This document shows, one piece after another, positions 20,411-34,402 of a stretch of 64,000 nt of DNA. The notes beneath the pieces were generated by a model. The model had not been told where the DNA came from, did not search any database, and was given only the letters and a program-made list of their open reading frames with translations. The position numbers were made by a program, and so were the translations under genes. The stretch's first letter is position 1, and the number at the start of each line of letters is the position of its first letter. Source of the stretch: Cymbidium sinense (lineage: Eukaryota; Streptophyta; Magnoliopsida; Asparagales; Orchidaceae); NCBI GenBank assembly GCA_021442155.1, contig CM038214.1, positions 317,595,001-317,659,000 on the forward strand. The letters run 5' to 3'.

Positions 20411-23400
20411 GTGGTGTTTATGTTTGGATGTATCAAGGGGGACACCACGCAGATCGTAGGGGTGGTACTTCTTGAAGTGATCAGGTATAACATTGAGGTA
20501 TGATGTACTATCTCGAAAGATAGAGGCAACACTCTACAATGGACCTAATCACGTAATAAGGACTCCTAAGGCTTGATGGGTCTTTGAATATTCGAGAGGT
20601 TTTTCTCCTACTTTACATGGATGAATACAGCAGGATTTATATTAAACCAAGTTCTTAAGTTTCATATGGAGGCAAGCCTCCATAGTTAATTACATCTTAA
20701 GAAATGAAATTTCCTAAGAATACTTTCAATTAAAGTAGATAATTAGCATCTCCAAAGATTTGAAGGTTAGACTATCAAAAGATTGGTTGTATTTGGAAAA
20801 TCAATTGGGAAAGCTGAAGGAGAATACTTATTTTTGGAATCCAAATGGAATAAGTAGAAATGCTCATGATACAAATAAGACTAAACATTCCAATCTATCA
20901 TAGTGAACATTCCAAGCACACCCACAACAACTAATCTAAATAATACATCATAAAACAAAACATACATCACATCATGCACCATCTTAGAGCTAGAAATTAT
21001 GACTTAATTCTAATGTGTGTGTATTAAGGCTTTGTGGTAAGTCTTGTTAGGCATTCGTGTTGTATTTTCTAAGTGTTGAAGGATTCAATTTAACATGAAT
21101 TATTGATTTCACTTGAAGTAGTTTAATTGATTTGAGAAATTTAATTTGTGTTTTCTTTTGTTTCATTTGATTACACTTTGCAACTAAGTATTATGAAGAG
21201 AGGAAAGAGAATTACCCTCTTTCAATACCTTAAGTCCCTTTCTAAAGTATATTAATTTGATTTAGTTCTCTTTAGTGAATGACTTATTAAATGATTTAAT
21301 TAATCTAACTTTAGGTTCACTTTAAATAATCCTATTCAAAAATGAAAGACATCTTAAGAATAATTTAATTAAATTACTATAAGATGACATATTAAATCAT
21401 TCCTTTCCATCACATGTAACATGCATATGATTTAATCTTAAGTGTATTTATATATGCAACATATTTTAGCATTTTAAATTATGAATGTATATGTATGTTT
21501 AATTTATATTTTATTTGATTGAATTATTTAAACATATTAATTTAAAACTTTATCCAAATTCTTATACAAAAAGGTCATAAGAAATTGTTTTTTGTAGACA
21601 CACATGGATGTATACATAAATGAGGAAAGAAAACCATGCAAAGATTGTATAATTTTTTTGATTGAATCATTTATATATATATATGAATTGAAGCTCCATC
21701 AAATTTTAATGTTGAAATACATAAGAATGAAATCAAATGGGTATGTGCCGTTGTTAAACCAGAGAAGTGAGGTAATTAAATAACCTCTTTGGGGCTAGCT
21801 AAAGTCCCATGCTCAGGATGTCCAAACCATTACCATTCAATCTTATATAAATAAACACATGAATAGAGGGAAAAGAACTCAACATTCATATTAAGCTATA
21901 AGCATGCATTTCTTATGTATTTATAACTAGAACCACAACACATATTATTATTCATTTATAAGATTTTGGAAAATACATTTGGATTTAATAGTGATAATAG
22001 CAACATATATTAAATTAAATCATACAAAGCTTACATAAAGAAACCATTTTATGTTACTTGATTTTCAAAAGATGGATGCATGAATTCAAATGACATACCA
22101 AATTTAACATGATTGAAAAGATGCCAATCAAATATAAGCATGTGATTTATTCAACCAAACAAGTTCTTAAGGACAATCAAATCAAATAAAATTATTTAAA
22201 ACAAACCAAAACTTCTTTATTAATTAAGTTTTGGATTTGATTTGATTTAAAGAGGAGAAGAGAAATCATCACTTGTTGTTTTAAACCCATTCCCAATTTG
22301 ACTTTATTTAAGTTAAGGAAATGTAATTAAGTGGATTTTATGGGTTATTTAAGTTTAACCCTTAATTAGATGAATTAATTACCCTTACTTATGTCACCTT
22401 AAAGTAATTAACTAAATAATTATGAGCCAACATGATATGCATGGAAAATAAACTTACAATGATCCTAGGAAATAAAGGGGCCAAATGTAATTGGCTAATT
22501 AGTATTAATTAGATTGATTTAATTAATTACTCTATGATTTTTTTTCACATGCGGACTAACCATAATTTCATTAAACTCCTTTGGTTACACCTAAAATCTA
22601 CCCCATGATTTAATTAATTGGGTCATATGTGATTATGATTTCAATTTGATTAAGTGACTTAATTAATTAGTAAAATCTTAATTAATTTCATTTAAAAAGG
22701 GTAAAATGAACTTAGCGAAAGGGCTCCCAACCCTATTGGTTCATTTGTTGAACAATGATTAACAAACTTAATTAACCAATTTATCTCATGGGATTAATTA
22801 ATCATTAATTAACTTAAAGAGTAGTTAAGTTTAATTAGTCAATTTCCTTTAAGTGAGCAATAAATCTAAGAAAATCATAGGGACATAGGTCATCCCATTA
22901 AATTAACCCATAAAATTTGGGATTAATTGCTAAAGTAGTTAAGGAGTAATTAAGCTAATTAATTTTATAATTAAACTTTACTTACTATTCAAAATTAGTT
23001 TATATCATTTTTAATTAATTCTCCTATGAAATACCTTTAAAATGAGTATTTATTTGCAATTTTGTATTTCTCTATGATTTTTTATGAGTTTTAGGAGTTT
23101 CAACCATTAAAATGATTAATTAAACCTAATTAAAATAATCCTAAGTGCCATGGCGCGATCTTTGCTTTTCCACATGGCGTGATTGGCTACTTAAAACTTA
23201 TCATCGAGCCTCGTGGATGTGAACATGCTTTCGTCGCATCCAATCTCTATGATTAATCCCATAGCTTAATAGGATTAAATCAGATCAATCTAGTGGATCT
23301 AATCACAACCGTCCATTCTAATCATGTGAAATGGATGGTACATGATCTAACATCATGGTGAAAAGAATGGAATTCTGCGCACAACTCACTTGATCCAAGC

Positions 23401-25034
23401 TTTCGCTCGGATCAACTCAAAGGATCCCAAACCTTCATGACATGATGGAGGGATCCGGTCAAGATCCAATGAGATGCAAGTCTTCTTCAAAATGTCCAAC
23501 CCTTTTTTTCTAAGGATCGATTTTGGAGCATACCTTGCTAGAGCTCAAGATCGATGGCTCGAATGATTGAGGAAGCTTCATCTAGTGGAAGCCCTTAAGC
23601 ATTGAATGAATTCCTCAACATTCAATCAGAAGGCAATGACCTGACGATTTGGAGCTCAGGTTTGATCGAAGTCCCACCTCCGGTGCTTGGGATGCTTGGG
23701 AGATGATTTGTTCTTGCTCGTCGAGGCTTAGGGAAGGTGCGTGGAAAGTTAATTTTAGTTTGATGGAGAAATGGAAAAGTTATGCCAAAAAGTGTCCTAT
23801 TTTGAGGATGGATGGGAATGGCATTTTTTGATCGAGGAATGAGCTTGGGAGCTTAGAGAATGGCTCTAGTGGCTCATCTTGTGTAGCTAGGGATCTAAGG
23901 AATGATTTATGTGTGTGTATGAGTGGAAATGAGGGGGTGTATACCCCTTTTCATCTTGATTGGATGGTGGGATTAGGTTTGGCTTCTAGTGGTAGTCTAA
24001 CCATCTCAGGGAGTCATGGGTGGCAGGGAGGAGGTGAGTTGGCTCAGCGTGGTTGGTTGAAGGTGTGGAGGTAGGTGCCAAGAAGGAATCATGGCTTTAA
24101 TGGGGAGGGTGAGGTGATTTCACCTCCCATGAGTCATGGTTGACCCAATAACCCAGGTCAGGTTAGCTGCCAGGTCCTTAAGAGGACCATTGGGAGAGTA
24201 CCAAGTGGCCAAGGAATGGAAATGACCACTTACATGGGCAGTTTGTCTCATGTGATGCCCTTGAACCAAAGGTAGAATATCATTTGGCATTGCATTTGAT
24301 TTGGACAGATTTGAAATGAGCCAAAAGTGGGTTAGCCCAAATTTCAAGTCAATTGGAGTTGATTTGATTAGGTTGGGCTCAATTTGACTCATTTAGGTCA
24401 AATTAGGTTATGTTGGGTCAAGTTGACCAAGTGGTCAAATTGGATCAGAATAAGGGTTGGGTCAAGTTCATATGATCATTTGGCATATTTTGGTTCAATT
24501 GGTTTGGTTTAGTTTGGCTTAGATTTGATTTTGGCTCATTTGAATTTATTTAGGTCAAATGGGTTAAGTTGACTAATTTGACCAATTTGGCCAAATTGGC
24601 ATGGGTTGGGTGTTGGTTTGGGTTTTGTTTACCAATCGAAGATGATTGTAGCTTTTGGTTTTAATTAATTTGGATTTAATTTTGATTTAGGCCAAGTTAA
24701 ACCTTTAGATCAATTTGGGCTAAGTAGTTCAATTGGGTTCAATTGTGTCAAATCATAGCTTTGGTCAAGTTCAACAATCAGTTTAGAATAAACATGAGCC
24801 ATTGGTTGCAATCAATTTTGTTTATATTTTAATTTGAACCAATTTGGTCTTTTAATTCAATTTGGGTCAACTTGAGTCAAGAGGGACAAATTGGTTTGGT
24901 TTGATTCAATTGAAGGTCAAGTCATATTCAAATATTGATTTTGATTTGGTATGAATTGTTGGTTTCAAGGGATTTTCTTAGGTTGCAATTTGGCTAGTTT
25001 GGGTTTATATGTGTTAAGGGGTTGACTTGCTCAA
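20411..25034 (-). mobile_element. Solo LTR L1', 3' part to near its 5' end, interrupted by L3
   Basis: Read on the - strand this is the same LTR as L2. It ends ATAAACACCAC at the protease junction, as L2 does. About 1.5 kb present in L2 (roughly 51690-53170) is missing at about 20900. From 22060 it matches L1. The match to L2 ends near L2 position 47310-47330, about 1 kb short of the LTR start, where a new LTR (L3) begins in the opposite orientation. It includes the W-box-rich section at 24360-24960. No gene is recognised. Confidence -1.
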
Positions 25035-28000
25035 TTTTGACCTGAATTTTGGAGTGAGCTCTCAACTTCTCCATCTTAGACATAGGACTCCTCTAGACAC
25101 TAAGAGTTCCTTAGTCTTGAGAAACTTCTAGTAGTGAGAACACTTAACCTAACTAGAAACTTTGAAGGGTTTATCATGGGATTAGGCTATGCATTAGGGA
25201 TTTAAAGCAACAATTTACCTTATAGCTCAAATTTAGCCCATGTATACTCCTTCAAACCAATCCAAATCAAATCTATCAATCCCAACTCATTGATTTTCTT
25301 CTCAAACCAATCCAACTCAATTGAATGATTCAAATCCAAAATCAATTCTAAATCCAACTCCAATTCTAGATGACTAAAACCCATGATCAATTCCAATTCC
25401 AAGACCTTCCTAAACCTTATGAATCACATCCATAAGCTTAGCCAAACCCTTCAAATCAACCCAAATCCAACTATTTTCTTTATAAATCACTTATTCCATC
25501 ACATGTATTTACAACTAAAAATTAAATTGGCATTCAAATCATCCAAATCAAATGAATATAAATCAAACCAATTCAAAACCGCCTTTTTAAACATTTTGAC
25601 ATACCTTAGCCAAATTCACAATCAAATCACTCTAATTCACATGATTCTCTCATGGATCATTCTATTCTCATTTATCTTCATAAATAAAATTAAAATATAA
25701 ATTCAAATGGCCAAAATCAAATCAATATAAATTAAAAACTCAAATCCAAACCCAATTTATATCCTTTAAACCAATTTCTTGAATGTAACCAAATCATTCT
25801 CAAATCAATCCAAACCCTTGGATTTTCTATTCAAAAAATCACTCCTTCAATCACATGCCCAAATATAAACATAAACTACAATCACCAAGCCAAAATAACA
25901 CTAACCCAAGTCAAACCCATATTCTTCCTTTTGACTTGAAATTATCAAATGAACCAAAACCCATTTGATTCCAAATCACTTGCAATTGAATTTATATTTC
26001 CATCATAAATACATATGTGAGTTAAAACAAACTTGAATCAAGCTATGATCAAGCTAATTCACCCTTTTAGGTCCACTTGACCCAAAGTAGCCTAAAGACC
26101 CTTTTTGAACCAAGTTCTAATCCAACCTGAATTGGGTTGAACCAAGGCCAGCCAAGCTTCACATTGTGATCAACAATCATCCTTGAATGTTCAATCACTC
26201 CAATTGGATCAAACCAAGTCAAACCTAGCTTTTCACCAAGTCAACACTTAGCCCAAATGAGACCTAAACAAGCCAAAATTCTTCAAATTAATTGAAACCA
26301 TTGATCTAAACCAATCCATAATCAATTAAATTATGACTGTCACTTGAGGCCAAACCCAATTGGCCTAGCTAGTTGACCCAAATTGACCAAAAGCCAAAAT
26401 GGGTCAAATCTTGATCTAAGCCAAATCGATTGCAAAAATGTCAGTCCAAATTGATTGAACTTGACCAAAGCTTCAATTGACCAATTAGACCAAACCTGTC
26501 CAATCATGATGAACACTTAACCAAAAGGTCAAATCAACTTGAAATCAAAACAAATCAAAATTGATTGAACCAAAGCTTGCAATACATTTCAAATGATCAA
26601 CCAACCCTAAACCAACCCATGACCTAATTATGGGTCAAATTGGTCAACTTGACCAATTTGACCCAAATGTAAATGAACCAAAACCAAATCTAAATCAAAT
26701 TAAAAACCAAAATGATACCCATAGGCTCCAAATGATCCTTTGAACTTGACCTAACCCATGGTTTGACCCATTTGACCAATTGGTCAACCTAAGACCTAAC
26801 CCAAATTGGTCAAATTGATCCTAACCAAATCAAATTAACTCCAAATCACTTGAAATTTGGCCCAACCCATTTTTAAATCATTTCAAATCTACCCAAATCA
26901 AACTCATAGCAAAATGACCACTTTTCAAAGGATATCCCATGACCAAATTCACTTGGAATTTGGCCATTCCTTCAAGGCTACTTGGCACCCATCTATTAGT
27001 CCACATGGGCACCAATGAGGGTGGTGAACATGACCCAATGAGCTTGGGTCAACCATGACCCAAGGGTGGCCAAAATGATCTCCCCAATGTCCCTTGATCA
27101 CTTGGCTCACCAAATCCACTCACCAATCACATGGGTAGCTACTCTTCCTCACTCCTCCATCCGATCAGGAGATATCCCCTCATTCTCACTCAAAGAGAGA
27201 GATTCATTCCTTAGAGCTTGAGAAATCTAATTGAAGCCTCCCCAAGCTTTTCCAAACCATTCCCGAGCTTCCTTGCTTCCCGTTTCTCAATTTTACTCAA
27301 AATCAAAACATAGGAGATCAATCCCGAGCTCAACTCACTCAATCCTCAACCAAAGTGCAACTAACCTTGCACACACCATCCTTGGACCAATGTGAGTTGA
27401 AACTTGAATCCAGCTTCCCAATGATCGAGCTAGGAGTTTGATCGAAGCCGATCACCTACATGTCGTGGATTGGTCTTTCGAGCTAACTACATTGAATCAA
27501 AGCTCGTGTGGCTCAACAGGGCTTCATTGCATCCAAATGAAGCTTCCTCAACCGTTTGAACTACTGATCTCAAGCTTTGATGAGATATGCCATTGAAACT
27601 AACCTTAGAGACAAATTTACTCGATCCTTTGTGAAGAAAATTATTATGTCACTGATCTCCACTGTTAGATGTGTTGCTTGTGCTTCCCTGAAGGTTTGGG
27701 ATGAATTTGAGCTCCATTTGAGCTTGGGTGAGCTCAGATCGGGTGATAATTGACGGACGGCATCCATTTCTCACCGCTTAGTAGAAGACAGATCATGGAT
27801 CATCTATTCCGCATGACCAAATTAGATGGTCCTGATAAAATCATGCTTTAGATCTCTCTTAGATCAGATGGCCCACAGAGAAAGCGTGTCCACCGCCAGC
27901 TGACTCAATAGTGAATGTGACAACTTAAATAACCAATCCTATCATTCCATGTAGAAAGCATGTCGCGTCAGCTGCCATGTGGCCCGATAGGATTAGGAGT

Positions 28001-31000
28001 TTAATTAGGCTTAATTAATTTAATTTTAGTAGTGAAACTTCCAAAATTCATAACTAATTGTAGAAAATTCAAAAAATAATAAACACTCATTTTAAAGGTA
28101 ATTGGATGAAAATAATAGAAAATTAAAATCAATTAATATTAAATAGTGATTTTGACTCAAGTTGGGTTTTATTGGAAATATTATTAAGCTAATTACTATC
28201 TAATTATTCTAGAAATTAGTTTTAAACTTTTTGAGATTGATTAGTTGGATGACCTCTGCCTCCCATAATTTTTGTAGAATTTATTGCTTGATTAATTAGG
28301 GGAATTGCTTATTTCATTCTTAATCCCTCTCTTAATTAATTAAATGATTAATTAGCATGTTAAATAGAAATGAATCCATTAATTAAGTTTGCTGATCATT
28401 ATGAAATAGTGATTGGACATAGGGAATGAGATTAGGACCTCTTTTCCAATCTTTTCCCTTAAGTTTATTTCATTTGGATAACACTTAATCAATTTATAAC
28501 TAATTAATGGGTTAATCACTTCATTAAATAGTTTAATTAATCAAACTCAAAACCAAATCATTCTAGAACTCAATCATTCAATTCTTGGGTAGATTCTTAG
28601 GTGTTCAATAACCTAAGAGAATTCTAAAGGAAATTATAATCAAACTACATGAGTGGAGGGTTATAAAAGTACTTAATCAAACCCTTTAGCTTAATTAATA
28701 ATTGTGAGCCAATTGCATTAGGTCCCTTCATTTCTAGGTGCATTGCTAATTTAATTTCCATGTGGTTGCATATCATATGTTGGCCCATAATTACTTGGAT
28801 AATTATGTTAAAGTGGTATAAGTATTAATATATTTAATTTATACTTTAAAACAAAACAAAATCAACCTAATTGTTCTAAATTAAACCAAACCAATTCACA
28901 CATGGGAATGGGTTAGGACTAGCAAACCCATCTCATATTTCTTAAGTCAAATCAAATTCGAATATACAAATCTCCTTAAAGAATTTTGATTAATTTTAAA
29001 TGATCTTATTTTATGTTATTATCCTTAAGAATTAATTAGGATGAATGAATTCATGTGCTTTCATTCCTTTATTTCTTTCGGATCATGCTAAATATCATTT
29101 GCCATATTAAATCATGCATTCATTTCTTTTAGAAAGAATTAAGTAAGTAAAATGTTTCCTTTTTTGTCAAATTGCATGTGTTGGTTAAAATTAAGAATAT
29201 GAGTGGCTATTATCACTACTAAATCAAAAAATATTTTTTTAAAAACTTATAAATCAAAGATTATAAATGAAGTGAAGCTAATTATCAATATTTATAAGCA
29301 TGTATGTGATGATAGCATAAGATGTGTATTATAAAGTTCTCTTTCCTTCTCTTAACATGGATTCACATAGGATTTGCAAGTGTATTCATTTGAAAAGAAC
29401 ACAACACTTGCCTAGATTTATTCCTATGCATCTCTATTAAGACTTATGAAGACCTTCATATTACACATGTAAATCATACAAAAAATTAAGCATAATCTTG
29501 CATGATTTCTTTTCCATTTTGGTTCTTTTTGTGTATATGTATCTAAGAAAAGCGGTATATCGGTTTGGACATCCAGGAGCTTTAGGTAGCCCTAAGCAGG
29601 TGTACCCCTACGGTGTAGAAAATAATGTTGCCATACTCACTTATAATTTTTATTACATACGGATGCATTTAGCTAATGGATGAAAAATCCCTCTTTCTAC
29701 ATAACAAAGACATGCATTAATGATCCAATTAACAAATGGAATATCCAAATTTTCAAATCACATCTCTTTGCATTCATCATCAAAGTGTGCTATGATTTGC
29801 ATTGCATGTATAGGTATGCTTAGGATTATTAATATGCATGGTCTACATCATGGAAAGAAATGAATGGGTGTGTGTTATGTGATAGTAATCCACCCTAACT
29901 AATCCTAAGATATATTTCTTATTGAATAGGACTATTTAGAGTGAATCTAAACTTAAGGTTAATTAAAACACATAATAAACCATTCAGTAAAGGATATTCA
30001 TTAATCAATTTACCTTAGAAATCACTTAAGGTAGGGATAAAAGAGATACTCTCCCTATCTTTCTTCTCTTTATAACACTTAGTTGCTAAATCAAGGTTAC
30101 ATGAAATAAGAGAAAATATTAAGTAAAATTCCTCGAATCAACTAAACTACTTAAAGTGAAATCAACCTTTTATAAATTAAACCTCTCACACTTAGCAAAT
30201 CATAACCCTAAAGCCTAGTTAAGACATACCACACAAGCTCTAACACATGCATATTAGACTAAGTCTCCATTTCTAGCTTTAGGTTTGGGCAGTGCATGGT
30301 TTGACGAATATTTAGTTTTGTGATGTATTATTAGACAGGATGTTAAGGTGTATGCGCATCGTCTGGATGTTAGGTCGATATTAGCCTAATCATGCTTTCT
30401 TTAGGGGGTTGTGCTTAAAGGGCGCTGTAATAAGAATATAAATGCTTTTTTCTTGTGCAAGTTGCTTATACCCCTAAGCATAACCCAAATTAGGACAAGT
30501 GGACTTGGTTACCCATGTGTAGGATACTAAGTCTAAATTATTCCTATCGCTTGGGTTGTATGGTGTATTTAGCTAACATTTGTTTTACAGGTGTAGCTAG
30601 ATTTACTTTCCTTCCTTTTAATGTAATTTTTGCATTAGGATTAGGATAAGTGTTATGGGGACTAAGATGAACATTGGTTATAAGACCATGTCTTATATAC
30701 CATGTGAGGCCTTGTAATAAACTACATCCCAAGTCAAACCAAAAGAAATAGAGAAATGGAGCAAACCATGATGAAGGAATGAAGGACGAGTAAAGAATGA
30801 AGACCCCCATAACACTTGTCACTTCATAATTGTAATTTATTCTTTCATTATACCGAGATGTATAAGGGTAGAGCTCAGCTTCCCATATTTCTTTTCTAGT
30901 TGTGCGATGGAACCGACCACATCGTCTCTTATTCTTTTGCACTAATTGTATAAATTGATTGGTGTTATGTTTATGATTGTGCAATTAGGATGGCATGATT

Positions 31001-32327
31001 TTCCTAATTTTTTAATTATTCGATGAGTGTTGAATGGCCTGGATGCGATTAGGCTCTTAGAAAAAATAAATTTTTTATCCAAGTAATTAATTCAAAATTA
31101 AACTAAATAATTTAGAACCTCACCTAAAGCCTAAGACATAAATCAACATAATAAAAGATTTAGCAACCCCTTTAACTGGATGTTGTATGTCTCATATCAT
31201 GCATAGATCATATTGTCTCACTCTTGCCAATGGAGAGCTTCCACCTTTGCCAGAGAAAATGGCTTGATCTTTGAGAGCCATGATGAAAACACACCTCCTT
31301 CTCTATGATTTTGGCACATAACTAATTTTCTCATGCATTAGGCATATAAAATCTCATATCCTATGTCAAATAAAAATGTCCAAAAATAAAAATAAAACTT
31401 GACAAAATTTGAATTAGATTTAGGTCATTATTCATGCCCTTCGTGATCTAGTCTCTTAGGGAGTGAGTTTAAGGACTTAGTCTCTTTTCTAAATAAATAA
31501 CAACCTAACCATCTTGCAAAGCATATGACTTGCCTACATGTATTTAAAATCATAGGAGGAGTTAGTTGGCAGCCACAGTTGTAAGTCCAGGTGATTTATC
31601 CTCTCTTGTGGTAAACCATATGCCCATTTTGTCACTTAGATTTAGGTTGCACTTTTTTATGCTAAATCTCCCTAGAATTAGGATCTAGGGTTGCTATTTC
31701 CCTTTGCTATAAGCATAAATCCTCACCTCTTAAGCATTTCTATAATCTTGTATTAGGTATAAGTCCTAGATTTTTAATAAAATTTAACTCAAACATATAA
31801 TTCTCCTCAATTTCAAAAAATAAAAGCCCAACCATATGATAGTTTAGGATGCTCACTAGGTTTCCTAGTATCATGAGCATCCCCTACTCTTCTCCCTTTG
31901 GTTTTGATAATAACTCTCTCCTTTTTGATCAATCCTAGTTGATTTTCTAAAATTAACCAATTGATTGATAATCCTATCTTCAAAATATTTGGAGACAATG
32001 ATCATTTACATTAATCAAGAGTACTCCTAAGGAACCTCATTCCTTAGGATGTAATTAACTATGGGGTCTTGCTTTATAGGGAACTTAATGAACCGGGCTT
32101 AAAATAAACCCTACTTTACTTTTTCATGTAAAGTAGGGGAAAGATCTCTGGTACATTTAAAGACCCATTGGACTTAGGAGTCCTTATTAAGTGATTAGGT
32201 CCATTATAGGATGGTAACTTCTATCTCTCAAGATAGTACATCATTCCTCAATGTCGTACCCGATGACCTCAATAAGTCCCCTCCCCCCTCCTTAAGATCT
32301 ACGTGGTGTCCCCTAATATAAACACCA
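25035..32327 (+). mobile_element. LTR L3 of a Tat/Ogre-like element, + strand, about 7.3 kb
   Basis: The start aligns with L2 46273 (shared TTTTGGAGTG about ten bases in). The end aligns at ATAAACACCA, closing with CA at 32326-32327. Unlike the solo copies, a primer binding site follows 10 bases later, so this is a 5' LTR with internal sequence. LTRs of several kb are known for Ogre-type elements. It carries the GGTCAA-rich section at 26030-26900, TTAATTAA-rich stretches (28000-28800) and one ACATCCAGGAGCTTTAGGTAGCC unit (29567). The 146-codon frame on the - strand at 30544-30984 is not kept in L2 and is not called as a gene. Confidence -1.
26030..26900. promoter_or_regulatory. W-box-like cluster in LTR L3
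   Basis: Dense TTGACC, TTGACCC, GGTCAA and GGGTCAA hexamers in both orientations, about 1.0-1.9 kb from the LTR start. This is the likely U3 side of the LTR, and the position is the same in L2. Binding by WRKY factors is inferred from the motif only. Confidence -1.
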
Positions 32328-32337
32328 TAAATTTTTC

Positions 32338-32355
32338 TGGCAACTCTACTGGAGA
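32338..32355 (+). other. Primer binding site, tRNA-Arg type
   Basis: TGGCAACTCTACTGGAGA lies 10 bases after the LTR end. From memory of the family, Tat/Ogre elements use TGGCGACTCCACTGGGGA, complementary to a tRNA-Arg 3' end. This copy would differ at three positions, all G-to-A or C-to-T, the pattern left by methylcytosine decay. Confidence -1.
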
Positions 32356-33440
32356 ATGTTCCTCTCTCCATCTCCAGTAAATGATCATTTTCTCTAAGTA
32401 TCAATAGTGGATTTATATTTCATATGAGTCCGATATTATCATTCTTTTCTATTGGCACTTAGCTCATTTCATTCTTAATCTAAGCTGGCCAGCATCTTTT
32501 AGGTTTTAAGACCTCACTCCATGTTGGTCTTAGAACTCTGATCCTCAATAGGTGAAAATAAAATTTAATCAAAGAGATGACTTATGACCTTTTGAACCTC
32601 CTTACCATCTTTATGGTAAGGTAAGGTTCATTCCACAAATGAAAAATAAATTCTTTATAAAATATTATGTTTTAAAAGCACTTTCCCAAAGTTCACATTA
32701 TAAAATACTTGCACAAAAATTTTCACAAATTATATAACTCAACCCCATCTAATAATCCTCAGGATTGTTACATGTAGGTTCTTTTCAAAACCAAAATCAA
32801 AATCATCTTTCAAATATCACATATTTGAAAATGAACATCTTCATTCAACATACCCAAATTTATTGAATGATGGTTTCATTTTCAAATAAAATCTTTTTAT
32901 GAAATTGAAACTCCACTCAATATATCTCACATATGTTAAGTTGGACTTTCTTCCTTTTAGCACATATTTGAAATTGAGAATCCTCATTCAATATACTCAA
33001 ATTTATTGAATGAAGATCTCATTTCCAAATAAAATCATATCATAAAATTGAAACTCCACCAAATATATTCTATATATATTAAAGTTGGAGTTTCATTCCT
33101 TTTTTCAAAAAGCACAAATTTGAAAATAAGCATTTTCATTCAATATATCCAAATTTGTTGAATGGAGGTTTCATTTTCAAATAAAATCACACCATTTGAA
33201 ACTCCACTCAACACATTCCACATGTGTTAAGTTGGAATTTTTTTCTTTTCAAAAAGCAATAATCTCACACAAAAATTTCATCTTTGAAAAGTAAAATATG
33301 ATTGACTTCCACTTTATCTGCCCAAATTTATTAAATGGAAATCTCCTTTGCAAAAATCATGAAAATCAAAATACATTGGAATTCCATTTGACATACCCAA
33401 ATTTGTCAAAATAATCATGACATGAAACCTTTAAATCATT
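32356..33440 (+). mobile_element. Untranslated leader of the L3 element
   Basis: No coding region is seen between the primer site and the LINE. The first 460 bases are unique AT-rich sequence. The rest is a tandem repeat described separately. The gag and pol that should follow are absent, because the LINE and then the assembly gap interrupt. Confidence -1.
32815..33300 (+). repeat. Tandem repeat of about 140-155 bp with internal hairpin
   Basis: Three clear copies and a partial fourth begin with a ATTTGAAAAT/ATTTGAAATTG segment at about 32823, 32964, 33117 and 33275. Each contains CATTCAA, then a CCAAATT-like loop, then TTGAATG, a self-complementary pair, followed by ATTTCAAATAAAATC and GAAACTCCA. 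Tandem repeats in untranslated parts are common in Ogre-type elements. Confidence -1.
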
Positions 33441-33589
33441 GTGTTAATGCTAGGGCATCCACAGGCGCATTGTATGAATACTGATGAAAAATGTGCTAGA
33501 GCTGCATGCAGTGCGTGTTAAATAAGCAAGGGTTCCCACATTATGGATGGATGTGGGCAAAGAAGTTGGTCCATGAAACTAGAATTAGG

Positions 33590-34402
33590 TTAGGATCTTG
33601 GAATATAGGTACTCTTATACAGGTAAATTAATGGAATTAATAGATATTATGGTTCATAGAAAGATAAATATTTTATGTGTTCAAGAAACTAAATGGGTTG
33701 GGGAGAAGGCTAAGGAGATTGATAGTTTAGGTTTTAAACTTTGGTATTCAAGTCAAAGTCGAACTAGAAATGGTGTAGAGATTATAGATAAAAGTTTGAA
33801 GGATAATGTTATAAATATTAATAGATGTGGAGATAGAATTATAGCTTTAAGGATTATTGATCTAAGATTGTTATAAGTGTCTATGCTCAAGTAGGTTTGG
33901 AGGTAAGTGCAAAAGAAAATTTTGGAATGAATTAGAGGGATTAATACAAAAGATACCTCTTGAAGAAAAAATATTTGTTGGAGGAGATTTAAATGGACAT
34001 GTTGGTAGAGTGGTAGAAGATTTTAAAAGTATTCATGGTGGTTATGGATTTGGAGTGACTAATGAAGATGGTAGGACTATATTAGATTTTGCTTTAGCTT
34101 ATGATTTTGTAGTTGCTAACACTTTATTTAAGAAAAGAGATGAACATATTATTACTTATAAAAATGAATCTAGTAAAACACATATTGATTATTTTACGAT
34201 AAGAAAAATAGATTGTTTAGATTGTAAAGATTGTAAAGTCATTTCAAGTGAAAATCTAAGTACCCAACATCGATTGTTAGTTTTAGATTTTAAGATGAAA
34301 GGTTGTAAGAGAAAAAATAAACTAAATTATTGTCCTAGAATTAGATGGGGACACTTAAAGAACACAAATAAAATATTTTTTAAGAGCAAGTTACAAGATT
34401 AG
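33590..34402 (+). pseudogene. RTE endonuclease domain, frameshifted
   Basis: The frame gives LGSWNIG-like residues, then MELIDIMVHRKINILCVQET (catalytic Glu in QET), KWVGEKAKEIDSLGFKLWY and a NRCGDRIIALRI block, then a frameshift near 33875. It resumes with a VGGDLNGHVG motif (catalytic Asp and Asn), GGYGFGVTNEDGRTILDFA, HIDYF and STQHRLLVLDF (the His of the last motif). This is the nicking endonuclease of an RTE LINE. Stops and shifts show it is inactive, but the motifs are well kept, so it is probably one of the younger insertions here. Confidence -1.

Noticed and set aside
25383..25700. 105-codon open frame on the + strand at the start of L3
   Set aside because: Asn/Ile/Lys-rich translation of AT-rich CAAAT repeats; not conserved in L1 or L2.
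30544..30984. 146-codon open frame on the - strand within L3
   Set aside because: The homologous part of L2 (about 51900-52320) has no matching open frame, no known domain is seen, and the composition is ordinary AT-rich LTR sequence. It is probably a chance frame.
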